From Cordia subcordata (Eukaryota; Streptophyta; Magnoliopsida; Boraginales; Cordiaceae), in contig JAPTOF010000010.1 of the NCBI GenBank assembly GCA_028554755.1, positions 1,410,001 through 1,474,000 of the forward strand: a DNA stretch of 64,000 nt, in the 5' to 3' direction. Made by a program: the position numbers and the translations under genes. Of the stretch, positions 23,814 through 35,807 are shown in pieces. Numbering within the stretch: position 1 is the stretch's first letter; each line of letters starts with the position of its first letter. A model generated the notes under the pieces. The model made no database searches. It was not told where the DNA came from and saw only the letters and a program-made list of their open reading frames with translations.

Positions 23814-24583
23814 TATCTCACATCTACAAGAAAGGGAACCAGTCTGCTGATTTTTTGGCTAACCAACAAGCTATCAAGGAAGGTCTTCATTTTTGGCAAT
23901 AAGATGATGAGATGGCTCTTCTTAAAGGTATAATTAGATTGGATAGGATAGGACTTCCTTATTTTTGCAAACTTTATCAATTTTACATGTTTTTGTGCAT
24001 TCTCTTGACTGTCTCAGGTTCTTGACAGGTTCCTTTTTTGTTGCACAAGTTTTTGACCTTAGGCTATTGTATGTAGAGGGGCATGTCCTCTCCTTTGCTT
24101 TTTGTGGGAGTATGGTCTTATGCCTATTCCAACCTTTGTATTTACCTTTTTTATCAATAAAATTCTCGGGGTGAAGTCCCTCCTCTTCTCCAAAAAGAAA
24201 CTCTCACAAAAAGCGAACGTGGGAGGGCGTGTACCTAAGCTTTGTGATGATTGCAAGCTGCTTGTTTGGCCTCTGCTTATCATTCTTAATTTTCTTATGT
24301 GCTTACCTGCTCCGTTTCTAGTCTCTATGAGGCCAGGCTAAAGACCTCCACGAGCACCTTCTTTGGAAGGTCTCAAGAATTTCTCGAAGATCTGTGTGTT
24401 CAACACCGATTGCCTTCCTAGAAAGGTTTAAAAGAGCCCTTGGGTCTGGCTACGACTCTAACACTATTTTGACGTCCACACGCAGCACCTTACATAGAGG
24501 GACTCTGGGAATTTAGACCACGTTGGTCTAGAGCTTCTAGGACTTTTGAGTAAGTTCTTATTTGTGTCCAAAAAAAAAAAAAA
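23814..24583 (+). mobile_element. 5'-truncated LINE-type retroelement end
   Basis: The frame 23819-23902 reads HIYKKGNQSADFLANQQA and stops after 27 codons. This is the C-terminal signature of the RNase H domain at the end of plant LINE-type reverse transcriptases (H-x-x-R/K-x-x-N-x-x-A-D-x-L-A). About 670 bp of untranslated sequence follows, finishing in A14 at 24570-24583. Everything upstream of the last RNase H helix is missing, as expected from 5'-truncated insertion. Target duplication not identified. Confidence 0.65.
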
Positions 24584-25094
24584 GAATGAATTTAATTATA
24601 TACACTAAGTTTCATGCATGAGTTGTTTTCAAGGAGAAGGGAGGAATTACAGAATTTATGGAAAAGGACGGCCGTGTATTTGGTTTTGGAATTAGCACGG
24701 TGGCCTGGCAGAACTATTGCCATTTCAATATCTAGACTCTTGTTTTATGCTAGGCTTTTTATTTTACTATATTTTATTTTTTTAACTTTGATTTATGATT
24801 TTTTATATCATATATAATGTGTGTGTATATATGTACATGTTAATGCACCCCTATATTGATATCAAGTTTTGGCACTCTTGGCGAGACTTCTGAAGTACAT
24901 GAAGTCTTGGAACCAAATTTAGAAGGGACAAGCATAGATGGTCCACCTACGTTTATTAAAGCATTGGATGACTTTACTGGGAATGTATCTTATACATACT
25001 ATGGGAAGCTAGATCTTAGAGCTGCACATTTAACCTTAGTTTTTTATTGGACATTTTTGTGAAATATGTAGAAGATTATGAGCTTTCTTTGGGT
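24584..25094. other. Intergenic, two unassigned open frames
   Basis: Frames at 24614-24817 and 24856-25062 (about 67 codons each) have no recognised domain. The second has a more protein-like composition (ETSEVHEVLEPNLEGTS) and could be a relic exon. Confidence 0.3.
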
Positions 25095-25095
25095 T

Positions 25096-25217
25096 GTAAG
25101 TAACTTTTTGATACAATTTTATCTTGATTTATAGACCGGGGATGATAGCATGGATCGTAAATAACTTTTTGAGACGTTTTTATCTTGATTTATAGTCTGA
25201 GGACAATAACATTGTGA
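25096..25217. repeat. Two ~61-bp tandem repeats
   Basis: 'gtaagtaactttttga' followed by 'ttatcttgatttatag' recurs with period 61 (starts 25096 and 25157), diverged by several substitutions. Confidence 0.8.
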
Positions 25218-25227
25218 TATATGCATG

Positions 25228-25695
25228 TTATATAGGGATTACAAAGGGAAAAAATGATAGAATTAATTTAAATATGGGGTGGATTAAAAACTTAAGTACA
25301 TTAGCATTTAATAAATATTACCTATTTATTACTTTAAATATGATAGTTAAAAGTATTTAAATATGTATTTTGAAATACTCTATAATATTTATAATAAAAA
25401 ATTCTATTTGTAAAGAATTTTATTTGTTTACTTCTAAGGTATAGACATATATTTATATTAGAATTGTGAAATATGTTATTCTAGTTATTCATGAAGAAAA
25501 ATAAAATAAAATCTTAATATGTGATTCAGAATAAAGATAAATTTTCTAAGTAACAAATATAAAAGAGTTTGAATAAAATTATCTAATAATTGATAAATTA
25601 TTTATAATTCAAATATCTCTTAAAATGTCAGTTAAAATATAAAAATCCATACAATATCTACTTTATTACCTAAGTGAAAAAATATGACATGATAT
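25228..25695 (+). repeat. Duplicated block A, copy 2 (A')
   Basis: Counterpart of 10662-11072, same orientation, with an insertion near 25290-25340. Here no FPF1 gene follows it; block B' comes next within 430 bp. Confidence 0.7.
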
Positions 25696-26121
25696 GTCAC
25701 AAAAAGTATATATACTATATTACACTTGTGCGATACACAAGTAGAACAAGTGTTTTTATCCGTCTTTATCTATTATTGATAGTCAATTTTTACAGTTCAT
25801 ATTTAAAGATAACATATAAAAATATTTTCTTGTAAATTTTAATTTTAAACAGATTTTCAAGACTAATACAATTTTTACAATTTTTCATAATCAAATAATT
25901 TTGGAAAGAAAAGTCAAAATGAAGTAAATGGAAGAATTAATTATGAAAGAGGAAAGAAATACATATGAAGTAAATTTGATTAGAAAGTTTTCTCTCATAA
26001 ATATAAAAGATGGATTAAAATTCTTTTCACATGAAAAAGACACATCATATATAACACGTAACATAAATTAGAAAAGAAAAACACTACTTTACAAGTTTTT
26101 TCTGTGATTCCTGACATTGTG

Positions 26122-26525
26122 AATGATGAGAAGTGAAAGTTTGTTGGCCGTGCATGCTGCCAAAAATAGAATGGGGTGTGAAAGTTCTTTTCGTGAGTTA
26201 TTTTTCTAAAGGTCTTGTCCTTTCATGCCATGCATGAAGCTTCTGTATTCCTTATTAGCTCAATTACACATTAATTCTATACACATAAAGTAATCTAATC
26301 GCCATGTCACATTATTTCTTATCAAATTAATTCTCATCATTATAACATGGTTTCTAGGTGGTACTTTAAGCTACACAGTATTTTAAGTATTTTGCCTTCA
26401 TGGCTAGAGGTTTAAGTATTTGGATGATCTAATTTGTGAAACCTACCAATGCAAGCCTGTGTTTAACAAGGAATTACATTCAAGTACTTTGGCAACCGCG
26501 TGCATAAAATATTTATCGACAAGAT
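26122..26525 (+). repeat. Duplicated block B, copy 2 (B')
   Basis: Counterpart of 19779-20170, with an extra ~90 bp (26208-26290). It follows block A' directly, whereas copies A and B of the first set are separated by about 8.7 kb including FPF1-like gene 1. Confidence 0.7.
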
Positions 26526-26706
26526 AGTCTAAAAATTAAAATTAATGATAATTTTTTAATAAATATTATGTATAAAGATCACATAAATGCACATTTAGAT
26601 CATATTAATATTGAGAATCATTAAAAATGAACTAAGTAAGTAATAATATTTGAAATTTTAGATTTCTAATCAATACTAGTAAGTTCTTTAAATAAAAGAG
26701 ATAAAG

Positions 26707-26886
<180 letters not shown>

Positions 26887-27340
26887 TTCTTTTGAATTAG
26901 GGGCCAAAATACACATAAAATTTTATTTTTAACTAAATAAATATAAAAATTCTTTGAGACTTTTTTGGGCTCGGGAAGGCAGCTGCCCCTATAGTAAATT
27001 ATATGATGCACCTTCAATAATGTGCACCCTCATCTATATGGTCCTTTATATATTAAAAAAAAAAAAAGAACACAAAGAGTCATGTGTACAGATCTTTTTC
27101 TATCTTTGTTTTCTTTCTCTCTCTATATATATGTGTTCTCCCTCTTTTCGTTCCTTCTTTCTTTATGATCTCTTTCTTTATCTCTATTTTCTCTTTCTCT
27201 ACATCTCTGTTTGTTTTCTCTTTATTTATGTTTTCTCTCTACGATCTCTTTCTTTGTCTCTATTTTCTCTCTCTCTCTTTCTCTATGTCTCTATTTAGTC
27301 ATATTTGTGACAATTGGTTCTGATGTGTGTGTATGTGTGT
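26887..27340. repeat. CT-rich low-complexity tract
   Basis: 27095-27300 is an imperfect (TCTCTTT)n pyrimidine tract on the plus strand. Overlapping frames rich in Phe, Ser and Leu are compositional artefacts. Confidence 0.7.
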
Positions 27341-27349
27341 ATAAAGGAT

Positions 27350-27850
27350 TGGTATATATTCATAAGTAGTTTATTATTGTTTATTTAGTAGACTATTATT
27401 ATTAGCCTATTATTGCTTATTCAGTGTTTTATAACTATTTATTCAGTAGGTTATTATTATTTATTTAGTATTTCATAACTATTTTTTTTAGTAGACAATT
27501 ATTATTTATTTAGTATTTTATATCCGTTTGTTTAATACTTTATAACTGTTTGTTCAATGCTCTATAATTGTTTGTTCAATAGCCTTTTTATTGTTTTTCA
27601 ATAGACTATTATCATTTATTTAGTAGTCTATTATTGTTTGGTCAGTGTTCTTTAATTGTTTGTTCAGTATTCTATAACTATTTGTTATGTAGTCTATTAT
27701 TGTTTATTCAGTGTTTTGTAAATATTTGTTCAATAGACAATTATTATTTGTTCAGTAGCAGTAACATATTATTATTTATTCAATGTTTTATAAGTGTTTG
27801 TTCTATATGCTATTAGTATTTGTTCAGTAACATATTATTCATCAAAATAT
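27350..27850. repeat. Degenerate minisatellite, 'tattattgtttattcagt' unit
   Basis: About 20 imperfect copies of a 20-24 bp unit alternating 'agt.tattattgtttattcagt' and 'ttytataactrtttgttca'. Non-coding. Confidence 0.75.
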
Positions 27851-28190
27851 CTATTTGTAATTGAAATTGGTTGAAACTACCAGAACTGTTTATTCATATT
27901 CAGTCTATGTTTGTTCACAAAAAGCTTCATCAGATTTATATATTTTTGTTCATAATTCACAATCAAAGTTACAAATGTTTTCTATTTTTTTGGACGTTAT
28001 TGTTTCAGATTTGATGCTTTCTATTTCTTTGGACATTGTTGCTTCAGTTATTTTGATTAAATTGAGCTGCAATTTTGATTTGTTATCTTTGTTGAGTTGT
28101 TGAACAAATTGAATTGAAGAATTGTATTTTGGGTTTTGTGAGATTTAGTTTTTGTCATGAAACAAAGAAAGAAGAGAAGAATTGTAGCAA
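27851..28190. other. Intergenic, no gene seen
   Basis: An 80-codon open frame (27861-28103) follows the minisatellite but shows no domain; not supported. Confidence 0.4.
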
Positions 28191-28194
28191 AAGA

Positions 28195-28540
28195 AAAAAA
28201 AAACATATTATGTAATACAAGATTTCATGACACCTGCAAGTGCACCTTGCAACATGTACCTGTGGGTACATAGTATAAGATCCTTGCTCCTACTTGCCCA
28301 CGAGCTCCACCACCGGTAACTTGTATAGCTGAAAGGTATTTCTTCTCGGACTTAGTTTGAACTCTCAATAGTACGATGCAAGGGTCTTCTACTCCATCAT
28401 TATTCGTTGGTTAAAGTAGGGAGTAGGAATGGCTTTTGCTTGTCTTAAGAATTCCATGCCAAGGATAGGTGAAGTCGTTCATACTTCATAGGTATCATCG
28501 CAAAATTCAACGTCTCCTACGAGGTATATATGCCTTCTTA
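28195..28540 (-). mobile_element. Decayed Ty3/gypsy protease-region fragment
   Basis: On the minus strand, in shifting frames, one reads PILGMEFLRQAKAIPTP, then a KSEKKYLSAIQV-like phrase. This resembles the post-protease stretch 'VLGMeFLrqakAipmP' and 'eg.kmLSAiQl' of plant gypsy polyproteins. Several stops and frame changes interrupt it. Only a few hundred bases remain; LTRs not found. Confidence 0.5.
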
Positions 28541-28894
28541 TAATCCTCACAATTTAACCATCCGTTACCTCACTTAATCCTAAATATCCTACCGTTATCC
28601 TCACTTTGCAAAGCACAACCCTTTAAATATCTTAGACAATTAGCTTAGCATTATATTCTTCTACTTGCTTTAATTTAATTTGCTTTAGTGTGTAGAATAA
28701 CTATATATACTTGGAAAGCATTAACCAAAAAGACCAACCTACCTAGCTAATATTGTAAGTTAGCCATCAGGGATAGAGATTAGTTGGGTACTTAGGATAA
28801 TCACGTACTAGGTGCGATTCTCTTCGTGGGAAAAAAGGAGTTGGGTTGGGGGGCGGGTGTTTGAAAAACAAACGTGTAAGGCAAAAAAGTAGAA

Positions 28895-29200
28895 TCTCTA
28901 ATTTTATGAAACCTGGCAATGCAAGTCTGTATTTAACAAAGAGATTAGAAGATATCTCAAGTAGTTGATTCTACCTTTCCTAATAGTGAGGTCGTGGCTA
29001 GATACAAATCCTATGGGAGATGAGGATTGTGTTAGAGTTGAGGGGTTTGTTTGAAAAAAAAAAAATCCGTGTTTAGCAAGGAATCACATTCAGCTTTGTT
29101 AACCACAAGAATTAACAAGAACTATCATTTGTTGCAGTTTTCTTGGGAGCTTAAATCGTCATTGGGTATGAACTAGAAGCATTAATGAGAAAAAACGTCC
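28895..29200 (+). repeat. Block B-related sequence (B'')
   Basis: 'gaaacctggcaatgcaagtctgtatttaacaa'-type sequence (split by substitutions) matches B' at 26437-26472. 29062-29200 ('gtgtttagcaaggaat', 'aactagaagcattaatgagaaaaa') matches parts of 20060-20200. It lies about 500 bp upstream of FPF1-like gene 2. Confidence 0.5.
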
Positions 29201-29577
29201 AAAGAAGATAATTTGGTACATGAAACCTCTCGGTGTATACAGGTTTAGAAGCTAAAAGATTAAACTAACTTAAGGTTCTGACACAACAAATTTACTTAGA
29301 CAAGTATTCTAAGTGACAAAACCTATACACACAAAAAAAAAAGGAAGAAGAAGACACTGCAAACCATGCATGCCTCTCATCTCAGAAAACATACTTATTT
29401 GAAGGGTTTTTTTTATTTTTCATAGTTCCTTATCTAATAGAGTTACTCTCAATTCTAATATCCCTAACCCAAAGCAAGAAAAATAATTAAATAAAAAGCA
29501 TGCGTCCCATCAAGCTTTGTATACATATATTCTTTAACTTTATTGATGCATGCATTAATATATTACAATGCATTGCC

Positions 29578-29585
29578 TATATAAA
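29578..29585 (+). promoter_or_regulatory. TATA box of FPF1-like gene 2
   Basis: TATATAAA followed by GGCCCC, 93 bp before the start codon. A CATGCATT/GATGCATG RY-type element lies about 30 bp further upstream (29545-29556). Confidence 0.65.
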
Positions 29586-29677
29586 GGCCCCCTCTGCTCT
29601 CCATTTTGGTGCAACCTACTCACCAAAAGCTACAGAAGCATTTCACACTTAATCCAATTCTCTTACACTTAACAATC

Positions 29678-29995
29678 ATGTCTGGAGTTTGGGTATTCAA
29701 GAACGGTGTCGTTCGGCTCGTCGAAAATCCCGGCGACTACCACGGCAGTGCTCGTCGGAAGGTGTTAGTTCATGTCCCAAGCAACGACGTAATCACTTCG
29801 TACGATGTTCTTGAGAGGAAGCTATCTTCACTTGGATGGGAGAGATACTATGATGACCCTGAGCTTCTTCAATTCCACAAACGATCCACCATTCATCTCA
29901 TCTCTCTCCCTAGAGATTTCAGCAAGTTCAAGTCCATGCATATGTATGATATCGTCGTTAAAAATCGCAATGAGTTTGAAGTTAGAGATGTTTAA
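29678..29995 (+). CDS. FPF1-like: FLOWERING-PROMOTING FACTOR 1-like protein, copy 2, 105 aa
   Basis: Second intact FPF1-family gene. The start chosen is [15 protein letters not shown]; an upstream in-frame ATG would add 24 residues absent from the family. Blocks present: [78 protein letters not shown]. The protein is complete at the normal family length. Compared with copy 1 it lacks one residue in the N-A-R-R loop and has more G/C at third positions in the first third of the gene. Both copies keep an intact frame, so both are probably functional. Role by family: small protein promoting flowering or elongation growth; molecular mechanism unknown. Confidence 0.95.
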   Translation: MSGVWVFKNGVVRLVENPGDYHGSARRKVLVHVPSNDVITSYDVLERKLSSLGWERYYDDPELLQFHKRSTIHLISLPRDFSKFKSMHMYDIVVKNRNEFEVRDV

Positions 29996-30600
29996 TTAAT
30001 TCCCATGCAGGAGTGTGTGTTTTAGCCACCACCCACTGTGTGTCTGTGTGTGATAAAATTGCTTTTCCTTTTTTTTTTTTTTCTTTTTCATGTCTTTTAG
30101 CTTTGGGATGGGGTTTAGTGTTTGAAGTTAATTATTAGAGATATGTATTAATTTCCATTAAAGATTGTACTAACAGTAATGCTAATTGATGAGCGTGTAT
30201 GCAACTGTTGTTTGATATTGATATTCTGTGAACTAAATAGAAATTAAATTAAAGTGATGATTTTGCTGTCAAGGATATGCTTTGAGGTTAATTGTTGATA
30301 TATGTTACTCGAGTGATATTTTATTTTTCTATCGGGGCGAAATATGGAGCCGCAAAATATAAAGTATAACCTTATAAATTTTATCATGTTCGACTTTATG
30401 ATAAAACCATAATCATATAGATTGCAACCATATATTATAATGTACTAAGTTAAATTAACTAGGTTAGAATTATCTGATTAAAGTGGCCATGCAGATAATT
30501 AGAGGAAGAATCCTCTAATTAATAATCAACTTGCCAGTAAGGACAAAACAAGAGGCAAACTAAAGTTCGAGATTATTCTTCACTAAGGGTTGAAAGTTGG

Positions 30601-30676
<76 letters not shown>

Positions 30677-31430
30677 CACGAGTATCAAATTCATGACATG
30701 TTCTTATATTTAAATAGTTCTGGCTTTTTTCCCACGAGATGCTTCAAAGGCTTGTATGCTAAAATTCCACTAGAGAAAGTATGATAAAAAAAATTATTTT
30801 GAAGTTAGTGCCTACTTTACCAATTAAGTAGATCGATGAATCACTTAATTGTTCATTAATTAATTCCAGTATTTAATTTGTTTTAGAAAGATCATATTCA
30901 GGTTGAGGAGGCACCAAGAAAAATATGTTTATGATGGCAATATAATTCTCATGATATACCAATATATAGTTTTATTTTGATCTAAAATTTGTGATTTAAT
31001 TAGTCATGAAAATAACTTTTTATGTAAATATAAAATTATTAAACTATATGCAATCGATTTTAGAAAATGAGTGATCTGAACCTTTAATCTAAACCCCACT
31101 TAAGGACAATTACGGATAGATGAGAAATGTCACTAGAACTTGACACACCAGCTTTGCATTGCAAGTAGAGTTTAATGCGTCAATATAAAAATATTAATAC
31201 AGACAACTTTTTTAATTAATTTTGTTAGATATTGCTTTGGATAATAGGAACTCATAAATGTTATTTTTGTTGATTTTAGTAAATGTCAAATACTACGGAA
31301 ATATACATTATGCAATATTAGACACTTCGTGCATGAATCAATATCTTATATATACATGTATAAATTCATATTAGATACTAAGTGTTTATTATTGATATCA
31401 ATTCAATAAGTGGACGCACATATGGGAGAA
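29996..31430. other. 3' region of FPF1-like gene 2 and intergenic
   Basis: Poly-T tract at 30068-30082. A very long (AT)n run of about 70 bp at 30604-30674. No further gene recognised. Confidence 0.5.
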
Positions 31431-31436
31431 TACTTT

Positions 31437-31729
31437 TGTTCGGTTTGGAATAAACTTACTGCAAGATACTTATCTCATTCATTAAGAATACTTTTACAAC
31501 TATAGATAAGACATTTTATAAGCTATACATTCATTAAACTTTCAAAAGATCCCCACCATATTCTTTTTCATTTTATAAAATATAAGTAATCTATTATTGT
31601 CTTTTTTTTTTAACTATAAATAAGGCATCTTATCACAAATATTTTATAAAAACTAAAAAAATACTATACTTTTTTATATAAAATATCAAATAAAATGCAT
31701 CTAATGATAAACTTATTCTAAACTGAGCA
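31437..31729. mobile_element. Possible MITE, ~290 bp
   Basis: The left end TGTTCGGTTTGGAATAAACT and the reverse complement of the right end (TGCTCAGTTTAGAATAAGTT) match at 17 of 22 positions. The interior is AT-rich with 'gataaga.attttataa' motifs. Target duplication uncertain. Confidence 0.45.
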
Positions 31730-32338
31730 TTTGTCCCAGTTTGCAATTTTTTTGAAAAATTCTGCAACCATAATGAGCCAAGAGTCTTTTAAATTAAATT
31801 AAATTAAATTAATGATAATATTCAAAGTTACGTAGAATTGTTTTGGTCCCATCAATAGATTCTCCAGTCCTCAGACATGGTTTTCATTGCTGTACATTCT
31901 TTCTCTGTAGGTTCTCTACCAGCGCCCACCATATTGTTCGTGCAAACTATGACTTCTATGCCTCTGGGCAATAAAATAAGTACATTGGGAATGATGCGAG
32001 TTCTTTTTTGTGAATTAAGTAAGATTTTATTAAACATAAATTTGGTATAATTAAATCATTCAAACCCCTCGAATCAAAAGGTGCATCAATACTAAATAAG
32101 ACAAGGTTTGAAGGGTATGCAAATTAAAATAAAAGGAACATCCTAAAAAGTTTATACCAAGAAAATTAAGAATCCTATCGATCTCTCCAAGCAAGAAAAA
32201 CAATAAAGGAAAAGGAGAGAACAAAAAGAACAATCAAATGCTCAGGTGGGGTAGAGGGATCTTCATTCCGGGGTGGAGCAACAACCCCTGGGTCTTCATT
32301 AGTCTTCCCTTCTATTCCATTTCTTTTAGAGCCTATTT
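31730..32338. other. Intergenic, unassigned
   Basis: A minus-strand 61-codon frame (31852-32037) is read-through-like but shows no domain that I recognise. 31797-31812 is a short (AAATT)n run. Confidence 0.35.
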
Positions 32339-32437
32339 GGAAGTGCTTATTTTGGTGCTTATAAGTAACTACAATAAAAAGTATTATTCACATGCTTTTT
32401 CTGATAAATACCAAAATAAGCACTCTCGAACAACCTG
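32339..32437. mobile_element. 99-bp Tourist/Harbinger-like MITE
   Basis: Flanked by TTA on both sides (32336-32338 and 32438-32440). The terminal inverted repeats cover about 37 bp each: left GAGCCTATTTGGAAGTGCTT, right (reverse complement) CAGGTTGTTCGAGAGTGCTT, matching at about 27 of 37. The TTA target duplication and tiny size fit PIF/Harbinger-derived MITEs. Confidence 0.65.
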
Positions 32438-32468
32438 TTAATTTGCTCTTCATTCAAGCTTACATCAT

Positions 32469-32725
32469 TCAAGTGTATTTCATCTGAGTTTCACGTTGGC
32501 GGGTATCCAGAGCTTCTTCTTCAACTTCATTACCTTGAACCATTTCATTTGCTCTCTCATTCATGATCAAATCACCCTCAACATTTGATGCAACTTCATT
32601 TGCAATGAGAGCTGCAAAGCGATAGCAATCTTTTGTGTCATTTGTAGGAGGGGCCGAAATCTTGGCCACATCGTGAGCATGCTCATCATTTGAATCAATC
32701 ACAACACTAGAGAATGGCATAGGAT
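32469..32725 (-). pseudogene. Retroelement zinc-knuckle ORF, downstream half (split by hAT insertion)
   Basis: The 83-codon minus-strand frame beginning PFSSVVIDSNDEHAHDVAK continues the frame found at 37209-37455 if the hAT element and one copy of its target duplication are removed. It ends at a stop at 32469-32471. The composition (acidic, Asn/Glu-rich) suits the C-terminal tail of a gag-like/ORF1 protein. Confidence 0.55.
32718..32725. repeat. hAT target-site duplication, left
   Basis: CATAGGAT, identical to 37201-37208. Confidence 0.95.
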
Positions 32726-32739
32726 TAGACTTGGCAAAC

Positions 32740-32885
32740 GGGTACCCGCAACCCGACCCGACCCGTCTAAGTCGGGTTAGGCGGGTTGGTGGGTCACATC
32801 GGGTCTACCCGATTACCCGGCGGGTTAAGCAATGACAAACCCTAAACCGACCCTATAGGGTTGGCGGGTTGGACCCGCCAAATAT
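32740..32885. repeat. hAT left subterminal ACCCG/GGGTT repeats
   Basis: Dense short motifs ACCCGACCCG, GTCGGGTTAGGCGGGTT and GGCGGGTTGGACCCGCC in both orientations, far more G+C than the surroundings. They mirror those at the right end. Confidence 0.8.
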
Positions 32886-33010
32886 TGGAAAAATGTTTTT
32901 TTTTAATTTAATTAAAAAAATGATAAATCAAAGTCTTAAGTGTCTAACAATTAAAATTCACAAAATTCAACACTTAAAATCATTATATAACAATTACACA
33001 TCTTAATCTC

Positions 33011-33350
33011 CAATCATAATTCATAATCTAATCCAAAATCAAAACCATAAATCACTATTCACAAATCATGCCCATAAGTCCATAATTCTATAAATAATAA
33101 CCACTAACTATTAAACACCTAATAATACAATCATAATTCATAATCAAATCCAAAATCAAAACCATAAATCACAATTCACAAACAAACCATGTCCACAAAT
33201 CCATAACTCTATAAATAATAACCACTAAGCATTAAACACCTAATAATAAAACCATAATTCATAATCAATTCTATAAACCAAAACCATAATTCCTTAAATC
33301 ACAATTCACAAACCATAAGTCCATAACTTCATAAATAATACACACTCAAT
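33011..33350. repeat. Three ~118-bp tandem repeats inside the hAT element
   Basis: Units start near 33011, 33128 and 33248, each 'atcataattcataatc' followed by 'aaaaccataaatcac' and 'ataaataataaccact'. They lie downstream of the transposase stop, between gene and TIR. Confidence 0.8.
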
Positions 33351-33567
33351 CATTTAATGGTTATAACATACAAACATAAAACAACAAACAAAAATATTAA
33401 TTCTCAAATCTCAATCCATTACATTACATAAGAACAATCAAACTTCATCATTTCTCAAAAACTATAGCAACAATCAAACTTCTTCATTCCTCTTCCACAT
33501 CAACAACTTGATTTGAACCTGCATTTGGTTTGAAACTACAAATAGGGAATTCGAGACGTTTCAAGAT

Positions 33568-35807
33568 TTATTCTTCATTCTCATCTATCAAAAAAAGAAA
33601 AACAAAAAGTATTAGGAATAGATTTACCAAAAAAGTTAGCTACTAATTCACATATTACAATTTAGAAACTTATAAGCAAAACACTTTTTAATCATTTATA
33701 AGATCATTGTGATAAAATTTACCTGTAGACTTGAAACCATACAACCAATTGCGAGTACAAAGCAAAGCTTCAAAGTTTTCCGGCAAGAGAGAGCTTCTAT
33801 ATTTATTAAGAATTCTTCCACCAACACTAAAAGAAGATTCTGAAGCAACAGTGGTTATAGGAATGCTTAATATATCACGCACCATAAGTGAAAGTACTGG
33901 ATACCTATTTTTTTCTTTCCTCCAATGTTCCAACACATTTAAGTTTGCATGAAGCTTACGGTCAAGTCTAGGCTCCTCCAAGTACAATTCCAATTCACTC
34001 TTACCATTGCTGTCAATGCTTTGACTCCCAAATAAATCAAACTCCTAAACAATCATAAAAGAAAAGTATCAATATCACAATTGAAACAAACAATTTTATT
34101 AAAATAGGATAATTTTAGAAGCATTTACATCAAGCAAATCTTTTCCTTTTCCAATAGCCCGTGATCCGCTACTGCTTTCAATGGATGATGATGGTGGTGA
34201 TAGCAATGTAGTTGTGGTTTTTTGAGAAGCCTTCTTTTGATATTCTTCAAACAACATTTTCAACTTGCTTTTGATACGATATATTTTACCCATTGTAGTG
34301 ATAGGATTTATCTTATCAAAGCAAAATTGAAGAATATCACACTTCAAGCGAGGTTCAAACACAACCCCAAATGCAAGCACTGGACTATACTCATCCCAAT
34401 ATTTTTCAAATTTCTCCAACATCCTTTTTGCCATAACCCTAAGCAAAGGATCACCACTCATCTTGTTCTCCAACAAAAGAGATTGAATGTGCCACACATT
34501 CATGAAATACAAATTAGATGTCGGATAATTTATACCAGAGAACAAATTAGTCATGTCATTGAAAGGCTCTAAGAATTCACATATTTTCTCGCATCTTGTC
34601 CATTCCTCATTTGATAGTCTATACTTGTACTGACTATCAAAAACTTGTAAATGTGAAAAGGCAGCACGATACCTAATGGCACTCTCAAGCATTAAATATG
34701 TTGAATTCTAACGGACAAGCATATCCAAGCGACGACCAATTGAAACTTCTAATTTAGCAGCTTTTGCACACTCCTCAAATTTTAAAGTCTTACTTTCCGA
34801 GCCAAGCACATATTTGACACTCTCTCTAATTTTGTGTAATGCACCACTAGCTACTTTCAAACCATCTTGAACAATAAGATTCAAAATATGAGCACAACAT
34901 CGAATATGAAAGAAATCTCCATCACACAACAAACCATCATGTAACCTGAATGCATTTATCAATTTGTCTTGCATATTATCATTAGCAGATGCATTGTCCA
35001 ATGTGATAGAAAAGATTTTGTGCTCAATTCCCCATTCCTTCAAGAAAAACATGATCTTTTGGGCTAACTCAATCCCACTGTATGGATGAGGCATGTGATA
35101 AAATGATAAAACCTTACTATTCAGTTTCCAACTATCATCCACAAAATGTGCAGTAAGACAAAGATAACCCTCACTAGTGCAAGATGTCACAAATCAGATG
35201 TCAAACATATTCTCCCAGAATGTTTAGCTAAAACTTCTTTTAATCTTGCCTTTTCCCTTTTATAAACTTTCAACACATCAGCTTTAAATGTGTTTCTTGA
35301 AATCAGTTTCACATCTTGGTTCAAATACAAATAAACATCGTTATGGCCTTCATGCTCAGCCATTGCAAATGGATAATTATGTCTAATTACAACAATTGCT
35401 TGTTTCTCACGAAAAATATTTTGATTGATTTTCTTAGAACGTATCCTACCATCTTCATCAATAAGCATTTGACCAATATCAAAATGGTCACGAAGTGGAC
35501 AAACTTGAATATGCTTGTTCAAATAAGTAGTTCCATAACCTTTACCTCCTACAAGATAAATCTTTTTGCACCTATTACAAGCAGCCCTTTCTTTTCCATC
35601 TTCAGATTTATCCAATTTAATAAAATATTGCCAACATTTAGATGTTTGAACTCGAGACCTTTTGTTAGAAGAATTACTAGAAGTGTTAACTGTAATTTCA
35701 TCGAGTGTATGAAGTCCAATATCATCTCCTAACACTTCTCTTACCTCATCATCTATACTAGCATCTAACTCCATTTCATTATCAACACTGACATTTTCTG
35801 ACTCCAT
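33568..35807 (-). pseudogene. hAT transposase (BED zinc finger, RICESLEEPER-like), two lesions
   Basis: Starts at ATG 35805-35807. The BED zinc finger lies at about residues 55-105 (CNRCKKIY ... HIQVCP). The RNase-H-like catalytic core follows (SITLDNASANDN at 35026-34985, the CAHILNLIVQDGL helix at 34899-34860), then RYPVLSLMVRDILSIPITTV with SESSFSVGGR, the hAT C-terminal dimerisation domain (about 33910-33800). Two breaks: at about 35188 one G is missing in the Trp codon of the conserved TSDLWTS, shifting frame; at 34708-34710 the Trp codon of TRWNSTYLML is TAG. An 84-bp intron (34128-34045) restores frame into the last domain. The end may be at 33688, or through a second intron (33722-33585) at 33568. 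As it stands no full-length transposase can be made. Confidence 0.85.

Noticed and set aside
27084..27323. Phe/Ser/Leu-rich open frames that look like membrane proteins
   Set aside because: Generated by the CT-rich low-complexity tract; all frames look alike.
32740..32885. Regular short repeats that might suggest a CRISPR-like or telomere-like array
   Set aside because: They are hAT subterminal motifs mirrored at the other end; there is no spacer structure and this is plant nuclear DNA.
35316..35732. 138-codon plus-strand frame
   Set aside because: Antisense shadow of the hAT transposase BED-finger exon.
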